From the IMG/VR virus record IMGVR_UViG_3300009068_000029, positions 1-64,000 of that record: a DNA stretch of 64,000 bases. One strand, given 5' to 3'. This document shows, piece by piece, positions 52,790 to 61,446 of the stretch. The position numbers and the translations under genes were made by a program. This stretch comes from a virus. How positions within the stretch are numbered: position 1 is the stretch's first letter; each line of letters opens with the position of its first letter. A model generated the notes under the pieces. The model did not search any database and had not been told where the DNA came from. It saw only the letters and a program-made list of their open reading frames with translations.

Positions 52790-53773
52790 TTATGGACGAA
52801 TTGAATTATATAACTTAGCTTCAGCTAGTATATTATTTAAAGTTTTTCTTGCTTTACTCATTTTATCTTTAGCTTTCTTAAGCTTGCCTACATTAGCAAA
52901 AGCTTCCGTAACTGCAGCAGGTTCTGCTACTTTAGAAAGTTGTTCTGGATTTATTGCAGTTTGTTTTAAGTTACTAGCATTAGACATGCCAGAGTTAGTG
53001 TTAGCTGTTGCTCTTGCGTTGTTTTCTGCCATAGCTTTATCCCATTGTTGTGGGGTATAATTCCAAGTTTCTGAAGAAGCAGTAGCAGAAGTCTTAGCAG
53101 CAGGTTGAATTTTATTTTCAACTTGAGTTCCTGCTGTCTTTGATTTAATGTAAGACTCATAAGCAGCTTGAGTCTTAGGACCCCAAGCACCATCAGTTGC
53201 AATATCAAAACCTTTACCACGAAGCATTTCTTGATATGCTCTTACTTTCTCAGTACCCCCTTTAGCAAGAGGAGTTTTAGCAGCAGAAGTAGCAGAAGTA
53301 GCAGCAGTTGCTGGGGCAACTACAGCAGCATTAGCTACAGGACGAGCTGCATTCTCTGCTTGAGCTTTATCCCAAGTAGATTCATTATACCAGTTTGCAG
53401 GACTTTCAATAGTGTCAGGAGCAACTGGCATACCCATAGAAGACTCGGTAGTAATACCTCTAGGCTTTACACGTGAAGCATATTCTATTACATCCTTTAC
53501 TCCTTTACGTGTAATCATACCATCTTCTCCTTTACGCATTCCTGCAAGAGTCTTAGCTAAGTTAGCTCTCTTAACAGTAGTAGAAGAATAAGCGTTTTTA
53601 TTGCTAAGTACTTTATTACGGAATCCAGCAACAGACATACCTGCAGCTTGTGCTTGCTTTGTAAAAGATCCTGGATTTTTAATTGCAGACTGGATCCATT
53701 TACCTCCTGATTTCATTTTTACCTTACCTCCGCAATTCATGCAGCCAGAGTAAGCTTCTTTTAAACGATTCAT
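52790..53773 (-). CDS. Basic protein with peptidoglycan-binding-like domain, 327 aa
   Basis: N-terminus has CMNCGGK and a basic block KWIQSAIKNPGSFTKQAQAA, with NLAKTLAGMRKG at 71-82; I recall similar KWIQ-AIKKPGAL blocks in Bacteroidota phage virion proteins. Residues 174-210 (EKVRAYQEMLRGKGF, then DGAWGPKTQAAYESYI) match peptidoglycan-binding domain 1 (Q-x-L...DGxxGxxTxxA). Around it lie Ala/Thr-rich linkers and two copies, exactly 100 residues apart, of WDKAxAENxARxxAN (from 134 and 234). May help contact the cell wall during entry or lysis; it has no hydrolase motif. Confidence 0.65.
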   Translation of the reverse strand: MNRLKEAYSGCMNCGGKVKMKSGGKWIQSAIKNPGSFTKQAQAAGMSVAGFRNKVLSNKNAYSSTTVKRANLAKTLAGMRKGEDGMITRKGVKDVIEYASRVKPRGITTESSMGMPVAPDTIESPANWYNESTWDKAQAENAARPVANAAVVAPATAATSATSAAKTPLAKGGTEKVRAYQEMLRGKGFDIATDGAWGPKTQAAYESYIKSKTAGTQVENKIQPAAKTSATASSETWNYTPQQWDKAMAENNARATANTNSGMSNASNLKQTAINPEQLSKVAEPAAVTEAFANVGKLKKAKDKMSKARKTLNNILAEAKLYNSIRP

Positions 53774-53789
53774 ATTGTTTTGTTTTATT

Positions 53790-54185
53790 TTAAGTTAATG
53801 TTAGTAAGTAAAGAGTCTCAGTAATAAGACCAATAATCTCATCAATGATGTTTTGGATGTGAGTGTTTTCCATACCCAGTACTCCTCTGTGTTTGAAAAC
53901 GTAATCTTTCATGTAGGTTAAGTGAGTCTTAGAGTTCATGTATTCAGATGCAGGGATCTTAACATTAAGACGTTTTCCAATTGTACCAAAGTAAGTTTCA
54001 GTAAGAGAATCAGTAAGGCCAAGAATACCATCATAGTACCCATTCAATGCTTTGTGTTCTGCAAACGAAGTAGTCTGTAGGTGAGTCAAGTGCATCATAT
54101 CACGTGACTGGAACAATTGGCCGATAAAAATCTCAGGCTTAATTGTTGTGAATAATTCTTTTTCTTTCATGTTGAAGTTGCTCAT
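53790..54185 (-). CDS. Helical-bundle protein (DUF5856-like), 131 aa
   Basis: Four likely helices; the second is RDMMHLTHLQTTSFAEHKAL, the third YDGILGLTDSLTETYFG, and the last THIQNIIDEIIGLITETLYL. The H-x-x-H-L-Q-T-x-S-F-A-E-H-x-A-L pattern resembles small phage ferritin/Dps-like or DUF5856 proteins (by memory). The Glu/His helices could bind metal, but a full di-iron site is not clear. It lies between the muzzle-like protein and the basic cluster, in the virion operon. Confidence 0.6.
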   Translation of the reverse strand: MSNFNMKEKELFTTIKPEIFIGQLFQSRDMMHLTHLQTTSFAEHKALNGYYDGILGLTDSLTETYFGTIGKRLNVKIPASEYMNSKTHLTYMKDYVFKHRGVLGMENTHIQNIIDEIIGLITETLYLLTLT

Positions 54186-54203
54186 GGTTTGGTTTTGGTT
54201 TAA

Positions 54204-57200
54204 TTATGGATTGGTTTGTGTTATTTGTATTGTATTAATAAACTTAAATCTAGAGTAAGCATCTTGTATAAGTCTTATCTTAGCAAAGTCTGATTTAATT
54301 TTATTCTTCTGATAAGATACAGAAGTAGGTCTTACACTTTTTGTATTTGGAACTTTATCAATTGGGTATTGAGTTACTAAATCTCCCCATTGAGTTGACC
54401 AAAGTGGTTGTCCATTTCCTTGCGCTGCAACGTTCCAAAATCCGTTAAAGGTATAAAGCTGTTCTCTACGAGAGATAAGCGCTTCTATGCCTGTTGCTGT
54501 CATTCTAGGATAGGTTATCTTCTGTCTTGTGTTACCAAACTCTTCAGGGATCAACTTAATAATACCAGAAGACTGTTCTTTGTTATAGATAATCGCCTTA
54601 GTAAAGTTTGCTAAGTTCTTTTTATTTGCAGTAGACAAAGAGTAGTACTCGTAATCAGAGTAGTATTCTTGAATGTCTTGCATCAAAGTAACAGAGTTAA
54701 CAGTAGATACTTGAGGGAATGAATTTGCATTGTACTCTAGTATGTAAGGATACAAAGTTCCGTAGTAAGTCTGATAAGTAAATATAGACAAGTTATGATT
54801 CCAAGTAGTAGCACCTGCACTTGTATTAATAATAGTTTGAAAGTGCCCTAACATAGGAACAAAGAAGTTAGGAAGGAAAGAATAGAAAGAAATAAAGTTC
54901 TTAAGTTTAGGAGAGTATGCTACTGTCCAGGACTTATTCTCAAAGTAAGTAGGATTAGTTAATTTAACTTCTATGTTTAAGTTTATTTCTTGGTAATAGT
55001 ATTTATTATTTTCGTAAGTTATAATACCTGTCAAATCCTTACGCACTAAATAATCTAACTTAGTAATAAATACTCTTTCATACCTTTCATCCCAGCCCAT
55101 TACAATACCTAATCCTGCTTGTGGATTATCTATATCTGCATCAGGAAAATTCTTAAGAATATTAAAAGGAAGATTATTCTTAAACCAGTTAAAGTTATTG
55201 TCTGTTTTAATTTCGTTAAACCCTTGTGCTGTAATTTGATAGATGTGACCACGCTTAGCATCTACCCAAAATGTTCCATACTCACACGTAACATAAGCCT
55301 TGTGTTGAGTTCCTGTGTAACCTAGATCTGTCTTAGAAAGATCTACAGGTTTTTGTTTGAACATGTCTGCGCTACCAATCTCTAACTGGTAAGGAGAAGT
55401 GTTACTTAAAGTAATACGAGAGTTGTATACTTTAGTTGTATTTTCAAATCTAGCATATATTCTTTCGTTCTCTCCTCCATTCAAATCTATTAAGCGACCT
55501 CCTTGCTTAGGAAAGTCATAGAAGTTTCCTGCACGGAATACTCTCCAAGCATCTGAAAGATAGTTAGAAGCATTTGCAGGATCAGAATAAATAACTCTGT
55601 TCTGATGATAAGTAAGACATTCTAAAGAAGGATACTTTAATCTATAAGGAAGATTAGGACTTAAGTTCTGTGCAGAGTAGGTAGCATTGTAACTATAGAA
55701 GTTATCGTACTTAATAGGTACGTTTACTTCATGCAACCAATCATCTGGAATACCATCTCCTACATTAGGATAGAAGTTTTCTTCTAAGTCATTTCTTCCG
55801 TGACGTAAGTCTACGTTAATATCAGACTCTACGTAGAATACAGGAATGCCATAAGACGCTGTATAAAAAATTCCTTTTTGGTAAAAGAAAGTTATAGGAG
55901 TAGTTACTGGTCCTAACGGAGGAAAATTAGTTGTAATACTAGGAGAAGCATCTAAATTATTCTTTTTAACAAAAGAACTATACATGGCAGCAAGTGCTCC
56001 TGTGATAATAGCATTAGCCGATTTTCCTGAAGGATTTGCACCTCCCAATATAGCTGATCCTGCTGATGCAGTTATTCCTGCAACTACTCCCGTCAAAAGA
56101 CTAGATGCTACTGAACTAGTCAACTCTTCAGGAGACTCTCCTATATAATAAGTAGGATATCCTAAGTTAGGAAACAACCAATAGTCAAAAGGAACATTAT
56201 TAACTTTAGCAGGAAGATTAGCAAGGTTACGAGTAAAGAAAGAATGTTTACGTTTAAGTGCAAACTTGTTGATATAAGTATCTCCTCCAAAAGCAGGATA
56301 GTATTTCTTAAGAATCTTTGCAGTACCATTTAAAGTAAGAGTTACATCAACAATGTATCCCGTAGAAACATATTTAATGTTTTCTATTTGTCCATACTGA
56401 TTAGGAAACTCACGTTTAATAGAAGCATAGTAAGCTCTTGTATCACTTTCTGTTACCGTTTCTGGATTGTCTTGTAAGCTTTTTTCTCCTATTGTATAAC
56501 GAGTAGTATCTTGAATAAATGGATACTCATAAGAAAATCCTGCACTAGTCTTAAGATAAACTGAAGTCTCTCTTAAACGATTATGTAAAGGCTTGTCGTC
56601 ATTTAATTCTACTATTTTATCATTAGCGTAAAGCCCAATGTCTAAGAAACGTCTTCGATTTCCTCTAGTAGTAATAGGTCTAAAACTTGTGTACTTTCCT
56701 ACTGAGTTAAATTGATAAGCAAAATTCTTATTAGGTATAAGTCTTTCTAAGATATCTAAAATAATCTGATTATTAGTAAGAGTAGAAAGACCATCAGTTC
56801 TTAGTCTATCTCCTAAAGTTATTACAGGAGGCACAGTAGCATCTCCTTGTTTAATACTTTCGTAAGACTGGGATAAAGCATTTGCTACAATTGCAGACAA
56901 AGCATAATCAGCTTTAGTTAGAAATTTATATTGAGGATGATCTAATACAGGAACAAACTTTCCTTGTACCTTACCAAACTCTAAAGTTTCTATTTTAAGT
57001 TCTGTACCAATTTTAGGAAGTTGAAAGTGTGTATCAGGAGAGTGGAATGTGTATCTAGATCCAATAGTATCAAAACCTTTATGAAGACGTAGTCCAGAAC
57101 TAGCAGCAGCACTAGAATCTTCTATTCCCCTGTCAGCTTTGTTGTACCAGTCTGGAGTAGATTTAATATAAGCATCAGGTCTAATATCATTGTAAGGATA

Positions 57201-59297
57201 GTTAGGGTAGTAAAACTTTTTACCTGATTTAACATCGTCAAAAGTTCCTACATCATAAATAAGTCCTTTAGCAATTACTGATTTATTATTTACACGATTA
57301 CCTCTAACTAACTCGTAGCCACAAATAAGTTCCTTAACAGGAATCTGATGATTGCCATAAGTGTTTAAAGGATCGTATACTGTAAAGGTGTTTAGATCAC
57401 CTTCAAACAAACTCTCAAGAATACGTACTCCAATAGGATAGATTAAATCCTTACCATCTGCATGTATGTGAGAAAGTGCATTTTCAGGAAACTTGTGAAA
57501 TCTTATAGGTAGTTCTGCTAATGCTCCCCATACTTCTGTGTAACAAGGGTAAGTCTCAGTAGACTCCCAGTAAGAAAAGTCTCCTGAGTCTTTTACAGTA
57601 ATCTTACAACTGTACTGAGCTTCTTGTATAGAAGGTTCATTATTAGGAGGTGTAAGACCTGCAGTAGCTGTGTTGTATACTTTCCAAGTAGGAAGATCTT
57701 TTTGAATAATACAATCATTGGGAACAGTAAATACATCTAAACTAGATCCCTTAGATAAAGTATCTGTATCAGAACCAGTGGTAGAAGCAACTCTTCCTGG
57801 AATATGAAATACGTCTGTATACTTTCCGTTCTTTAATCTAAACTTAATTCCAAATGGATAAACCTCATCTCTTTGATACGTACGGAAGAAGTAGGCAATC
57901 TCTGGATTAGAGTAATCAAACTTTTGATCAGCAGGCATCTCTACTGTTTCCCAACGTAACTTAATGTTATTTGCAAGTAACTGAAAATTATACTTAGGAG
58001 TTTCTGTTAAATCACCTAACATTAACATGTCACTTTGCTTATCAATAATTCCTGCACTATCATAGTGAGGAGTACGAATAAGAGGAACAATAGAAGAGAA
58101 CGTAGAAGAATAATCTCCTGTATAGAGTAAAGAATCTTTGTTTGTAGTTTGGTTAACTCTATACGTACCTACCAGATGGTATGTAGTTACTCTGTTTACG
58201 TTTTCAGCTACTACTAAGTTAAAGTAATTAAAGATAGCAGTACTGTGTTCTATAGCAACTCTGATGGATTTAGAAGTTTCGTACTCAGTTTGTTCTGTAA
58301 TAGGTCTTTCAAAGATTGGAATAGGATTACAAAAATCTACATAGTCTGTAAGTTCTTTTCCATTCTCGTCTGAATAAGCCAGAGAGAAAGAATATACTCC
58401 TGCTTTTAATACTCCACCTGAATTAACTGATGTAGGATAGATCTCTGCTTGACAGAAATCAGGAAACAATTTTAATCTCTCACAAGAGTCAGACAAACAA
58501 TCTGACAATACCCCACACTGATCTTTACCATAAGGTTCCTCTAAAGAAAAGAATCTAGGAGTAATATTCTTAGCAATAAAATATACTTTAGTATTACAGT
58601 TATCTATACGATACTCTGCGTAGACAGGGTAATCAATACTTAAACCTAAACAACATTTACTAGACTTAGGTACGCATACCCCTTGGGATACAAATACTTC
58701 TGAAACAATTACAGTATTTGTAGTTAATATATATCTATCTTTTCTGGCTTTAAATACTCCTATCTGTCCTGCAGGAAAAGTAATATTAGTTTCTAATCCA
58801 GAACAGTTTATGTAGTTTACTATATAAGGAGATGTAGAAGTACTTTCTACAGAATACTCGTAGCAATCCGAACAATCACAACAGTTGTCTACCACCAAAG
58901 GAGTAAACGTACAACAACTTTCAGCTAGAGATACTGTACTGACTAATGCAGTACCTGATACACAACCACAATCTGTTTCACTTTCTATAAGACTTGTACA
59001 GTCTTTATTTAAATTAGTAATCTGTCCTATTAAAGAACGTCCATCAGAATGAGCTAGGAATACAATTAATTTAGATTGTTCAATAATACTTAGAACTCCA
59101 ACAATCTTAAACCCAGGATATAGATTAATAAAATTATAACAGAGTTGATTAGAGGGCTCATTAGTATATGTAGTTGAATTACCATCGTGAGATTGAATGT
59201 TTGCGTTTAAAGCAAACGTAATCATATTCTCCTTTATCTGGTAGTTAACTGAATCTAAATTTAACCCAGCAATGTTCTGATTGATTTTATTCTCCAT
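54204..59297 (-). CDS. Large tail (muzzle-type) protein, 1,697 aa
   Basis: Opens MENKINQNIAGLNLDSVNYQ, then KENMITFALNANIQSHDGNS, a start I recall from muzzle/tail hub proteins of crAss-like phages. Almost all beta structure. Residues 108-150 are Cys-rich (CGCVSG, ESCCTFTP, NCCDCSDC), and more cysteines follow up to about 280, possibly disulphides or metal sites. A small Gly/Ala-rich hydrophobic patch occurs near 1,065-1,100 (LLTGVVAGITASAGSAILGG). Its place after three ring-like genes fits the distal tail part through which DNA and cargo leave. The name is by gene order and length. Confidence 0.7.
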   Translation of the reverse strand: MENKINQNIAGLNLDSVNYQIKENMITFALNANIQSHDGNSTTYTNEPSNQLCYNFINLYPGFKIVGVLSIIEQSKLIVFLAHSDGRSLIGQITNLNKDCTSLIESETDCGCVSGTALVSTVSLAESCCTFTPLVVDNCCDCSDCYEYSVESTSTSPYIVNYINCSGLETNITFPAGQIGVFKARKDRYILTTNTVIVSEVFVSQGVCVPKSSKCCLGLSIDYPVYAEYRIDNCNTKVYFIAKNITPRFFSLEEPYGKDQCGVLSDCLSDSCERLKLFPDFCQAEIYPTSVNSGGVLKAGVYSFSLAYSDENGKELTDYVDFCNPIPIFERPITEQTEYETSKSIRVAIEHSTAIFNYFNLVVAENVNRVTTYHLVGTYRVNQTTNKDSLLYTGDYSSTFSSIVPLIRTPHYDSAGIIDKQSDMLMLGDLTETPKYNFQLLANNIKLRWETVEMPADQKFDYSNPEIAYFFRTYQRDEVYPFGIKFRLKNGKYTDVFHIPGRVASTTGSDTDTLSKGSSLDVFTVPNDCIIQKDLPTWKVYNTATAGLTPPNNEPSIQEAQYSCKITVKDSGDFSYWESTETYPCYTEVWGALAELPIRFHKFPENALSHIHADGKDLIYPIGVRILESLFEGDLNTFTVYDPLNTYGNHQIPVKELICGYELVRGNRVNNKSVIAKGLIYDVGTFDDVKSGKKFYYPNYPYNDIRPDAYIKSTPDWYNKADRGIEDSSAAASSGLRLHKGFDTIGSRYTFHSPDTHFQLPKIGTELKIETLEFGKVQGKFVPVLDHPQYKFLTKADYALSAIVANALSQSYESIKQGDATVPPVITLGDRLRTDGLSTLTNNQIILDILERLIPNKNFAYQFNSVGKYTSFRPITTRGNRRRFLDIGLYANDKIVELNDDKPLHNRLRETSVYLKTSAGFSYEYPFIQDTTRYTIGEKSLQDNPETVTESDTRAYYASIKREFPNQYGQIENIKYVSTGYIVDVTLTLNGTAKILKKYYPAFGGDTYINKFALKRKHSFFTRNLANLPAKVNNVPFDYWLFPNLGYPTYYIGESPEELTSSVASSLLTGVVAGITASAGSAILGGANPSGKSANAIITGALAAMYSSFVKKNNLDASPSITTNFPPLGPVTTPITFFYQKGIFYTASYGIPVFYVESDINVDLRHGRNDLEENFYPNVGDGIPDDWLHEVNVPIKYDNFYSYNATYSAQNLSPNLPYRLKYPSLECLTYHQNRVIYSDPANASNYLSDAWRVFRAGNFYDFPKQGGRLIDLNGGENERIYARFENTTKVYNSRITLSNTSPYQLEIGSADMFKQKPVDLSKTDLGYTGTQHKAYVTCEYGTFWVDAKRGHIYQITAQGFNEIKTDNNFNWFKNNLPFNILKNFPDADIDNPQAGLGIVMGWDERYERVFITKLDYLVRKDLTGIITYENNKYYYQEINLNIEVKLTNPTYFENKSWTVAYSPKLKNFISFYSFLPNFFVPMLGHFQTIINTSAGATTWNHNLSIFTYQTYYGTLYPYILEYNANSFPQVSTVNSVTLMQDIQEYYSDYEYYSLSTANKKNLANFTKAIIYNKEQSSGIIKLIPEEFGNTRQKITYPRMTATGIEALISRREQLYTFNGFWNVAAQGNGQPLWSTQWGDLVTQYPIDKVPNTKSVRPTSVSYQKNKIKSDFAKIRLIQDAYSRFKFINTIQITQTNP

Positions 59298-59302
59298 TAA
59301 GT

Positions 59303-60139
59303 TTATTGGATATGAAATTTAATAAAGCGATTTCGCATCTTAGCTACGTTATCTGCCATCTGTTGTTTGGTATAAGTCAACAAATAACCGTTAGCTGCTT
59401 GCAATTTATTAAGTTGATCTTGTCTATAGTACTGAAACTTAGCCTCTACCTGACGTTGACTCTCGTCTACTACTGAATGCCAAAGTTGTTCAAAAAACTT
59501 AAACTTAAGATAAGACTTAATATACTCTTCCACTTCAAGAATTTCTGGAACCATAGGTAAGTTATCATCGTCCATTGGACGTGAGAAATATCTAACGTAT
59601 ATGCAACCAGTTTCAAACGTAGATGTGACAGTTTTATTAGGATGAATTTGAATAACATCATTTGAAGAAGTACTAAGGTTAGGACAGTCCTCTATGCAGA
59701 GAGCTTTAGATCCATAGTAAACTTTAATCCAAGTAGGTTGCTTCATTGTGATTTTAAAGCCAGGAGTAGAAACAGATACTGTTTCATACATCTCTTCTTT
59801 AAGTCCGCAGTCTGTACAACCGTTAGTACATTGAATAGACTTATACCAACTACCTCTAACAGAGTTTACTCCTTGAGACCAAAAGATCTCAGAGTCATAG
59901 TGTATAGCATAGTCTAGTAGTCCAAAGTCGCAAGGAAGTTCTGACTTGTAGTTGTGAAAAGACAAAACCAATTCTTCTGGTTTCAAGACCATTACTCTAA
60001 GCTTACGAAGTGACTGATCTATGTAAGTAGGAATCATCACTTCACTTATTGCACCTGCCTCAAAGTACGACTTTAACTCTTGCTTTACTTCCGCAATTAA
60101 AGGCTCTGATGAAATAAAGTTAGTGTTATCGTAATTCAT
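59303..60139 (-). CDS. Tail connector (ring-like) protein, 278 aa
   Basis: Alpha-beta protein. N-terminal helices (LIAEVKQELKSYFEAGAIS, YIDQSLRKLRVM) are followed by a beta domain with Cys pairs (QCTNGCTDCGL near 103-112; LCIEDC), then a long helical C-terminus (VEEYIKSYLKFKFFEQL, ESQRQVEAKFQYYRQDQL). This layout, and its place just before the muzzle-like gene, suits a head-tail connector ring of crAss-like phages. The stop lies 5 bases before the next start. No sequence signature beyond this was recognised. Confidence 0.6.
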   Translation of the reverse strand: MNYDNTNFISSEPLIAEVKQELKSYFEAGAISEVMIPTYIDQSLRKLRVMVLKPEELVLSFHNYKSELPCDFGLLDYAIHYDSEIFWSQGVNSVRGSWYKSIQCTNGCTDCGLKEEMYETVSVSTPGFKITMKQPTWIKVYYGSKALCIEDCPNLSTSSNDVIQIHPNKTVTSTFETGCIYVRYFSRPMDDDNLPMVPEILEVEEYIKSYLKFKFFEQLWHSVVDESQRQVEAKFQYYRQDQLNKLQAANGYLLTYTKQQMADNVAKMRNRFIKFHIQ

Positions 60140-60150
60140 TTTTTTATATT

Positions 60151-60642
60151 TTAAGACTGTATGTCTATTTTGTTTTCTCTTATAGCTTGCGCTAGTACTG
60201 ATTTGTGTTTGTTAGACACTCTTAAATCGTAGAAGCCAAACTGTACTACCCTTTTATAGTAAGGATACAAGTGAAACTTATAGATGGCACCATTGGTATG
60301 TGTGTTTCTATAAGGCACTTTGACACCAGTTTCGTGGTAGAGTTTCCAGTTAATAATCGTATGTTTACCTTTTGTAATTGCATTTTCTGTTTTTACAACT
60401 TTAATGGAACCTAAGTTTGGAAATCTAATAGCGTATCTACCACGTAACAATCTCTCCATAAGCTTCAAGTGAATCTTTTTAGGGATGCCACAGAATTCTT
60501 TGTAGGTGATATCTTTACGTTTGGTTTCTTTTAAGAACATTTCGTACGCAGCAAGAGCAGTGTAGTTAGTATCTGACGCTGTATCTTTCTCTTTTTGTCT
60601 TACTGTGGATTGCTGGTTTTTTCGTATGAAGTCTCTCGACAT
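60151..60642 (-). CDS. Connector-cluster protein, possibly HU/IHF-like, 163 aa
   Basis: Basic protein. Residues about 48-85 (YKEFCGIPKKIHLKLMERLLRG then YAIRFPNLGSIKVVK) read like an IHF/HU start: helices followed by a G-x-x-x-x-F-P-x-L-G-x-I strand. After this comes NWKLYHETG and a Tyr-rich strand YKFHLYPYYKRVVQFGFY. I recall an unassigned protein family of Bacteroides phages with this outline next to tail connector genes. It may be a small ring or adaptor protein instead of a nucleoid protein. Gene order favours the virion role. Confidence 0.5.
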   Translation of the reverse strand: MSRDFIRKNQQSTVRQKEKDTASDTNYTALAAYEMFLKETKRKDITYKEFCGIPKKIHLKLMERLLRGRYAIRFPNLGSIKVVKTENAITKGKHTIINWKLYHETGVKVPYRNTHTNGAIYKFHLYPYYKRVVQFGFYDLRVSNKHKSVLAQAIRENKIDIQS

Positions 60643-60644
60643 AA

Positions 60645-61286
60645 TTAGTTGGGTTCATCTCGGTTGTTATCTTCTAGGTCTTGAGGAATTCTTTGATAAT
60701 TCATCAATGACTGAGTACACATTTCAATCAATGCGTCTGTTAGATAACCTGGAAATTTAAATTGTTTATCGTACATACTTAAACATTCTGTACCATCTAT
60801 ATCCTCTATAGACTCGGTAAAGTAAGCGTACATATTAACACACTCTACATCAGGATCTAAAACATACAAATATCCATTACGAATGGTGTAGTATTTTTTA
60901 GGGGTCTTAAAGCGTAAGCGGGAGTGGTTGATAAAATCTCTAATAGTTGTAGGGAAAAGTTCTTCTGAGTTTGAAGTATTGAATACCCCCTGAATGAAAT
61001 ATGAATATAAACCTTCATCTATGTTTGGTAGTTTGTTTTTAGTTCTGCGTACAGGACAACCTAAATCACACTCTGTTCCAGGTGCTTCAATTAAATGTAC
61101 ACACTCGTAAGCTTGATAAACATTATCTGAAGTAAGCAACCTTCTTAAGTTGATTTCTCTACGTAGTAAAGTAGATGCTTTAGTTTTTAATAAACCGTAA
61201 ATATAACGATCAGTAATTAAGTCATCGTCACTAACAAATTTGTTAGCACTCTTAACTCTACCGATTAATTCTGAATTTGTATACAT
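60645..61286 (-). CDS. Tail connector (ring-like) protein, 213 aa
   Basis: Starts MYTNSELIGRVKSANKFVSD, followed by DRYIYGLLKTKASTLLRRE, a helical part, then a Cys-containing beta segment (CDLGCPVRRTKNKLPNIDEG near 74-93) and strands ending ECVNMYAYFTESIEDI. This N-terminus and the RTKNKLPxIxEGLYSY element are those I recall for head-tail proteins of crAss-like phages. First gene of its unit, 37 bases after the promoter's -7 box, and ahead of the IHF-like and ring-like genes. Probably one of the virion neck rings. Confidence 0.65.
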   Translation of the reverse strand: MYTNSELIGRVKSANKFVSDDDLITDRYIYGLLKTKASTLLRREINLRRLLTSDNVYQAYECVHLIEAPGTECDLGCPVRRTKNKLPNIDEGLYSYFIQGVFNTSNSEELFPTTIRDFINHSRLRFKTPKKYYTIRNGYLYVLDPDVECVNMYAYFTESIEDIDGTECLSMYDKQFKFPGYLTDALIEMCTQSLMNYQRIPQDLEDNNRDEPN

Positions 61287-61322
61287 CTCAGGATATAGTT
61301 TGGGTTAATTTAAGGTTCATTA

Positions 61323-61353
61323 CAAATATAATTTAATTTTAAGTTTAAGTCAA
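61323..61353 (-). promoter_or_regulatory. Bacteroidota-type promoter for the connector/muzzle unit
   Basis: On the minus strand TTG (61,351-61,353), 20 bases, then TATATTTG (61,323-61,330), context TTATATTTGTAATG. It lies between a terminator and the 213-residue connector gene, 37 bases before its ATG, so it starts the unit that runs to the terminator at 51,741. Confidence 0.75.
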
Positions 61354-61363
61354 GGGTTAATTT

Positions 61364-61394
61364 GAAAACTAGAAGAGCCTACTTTCGCAGGCTC
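61364..61394 (-). terminator. Terminator after the fibre genes
   Basis: Minus-strand hairpin GAGCCTGC / GTAGGCTC with a GAAA tetraloop (one G-T pair), then TTCTAGTTTTC. It lies 52 bases after the 629-residue fibre gene and 10 bases before the promoter's -33 box. Confidence 0.75.
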
Positions 61395-61446
61395 CTACTA
61401 GCAAGATGACAGGAAAACCAACCAAAAAATCCTGCCAAGATTTTTA

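Noticed and set aside
52790-53773. Endolysin role for the 327-residue protein
   Set aside because: It has a peptidoglycan-binding-like segment but no hydrolase motif, and lies in the virion unit away from the holin.
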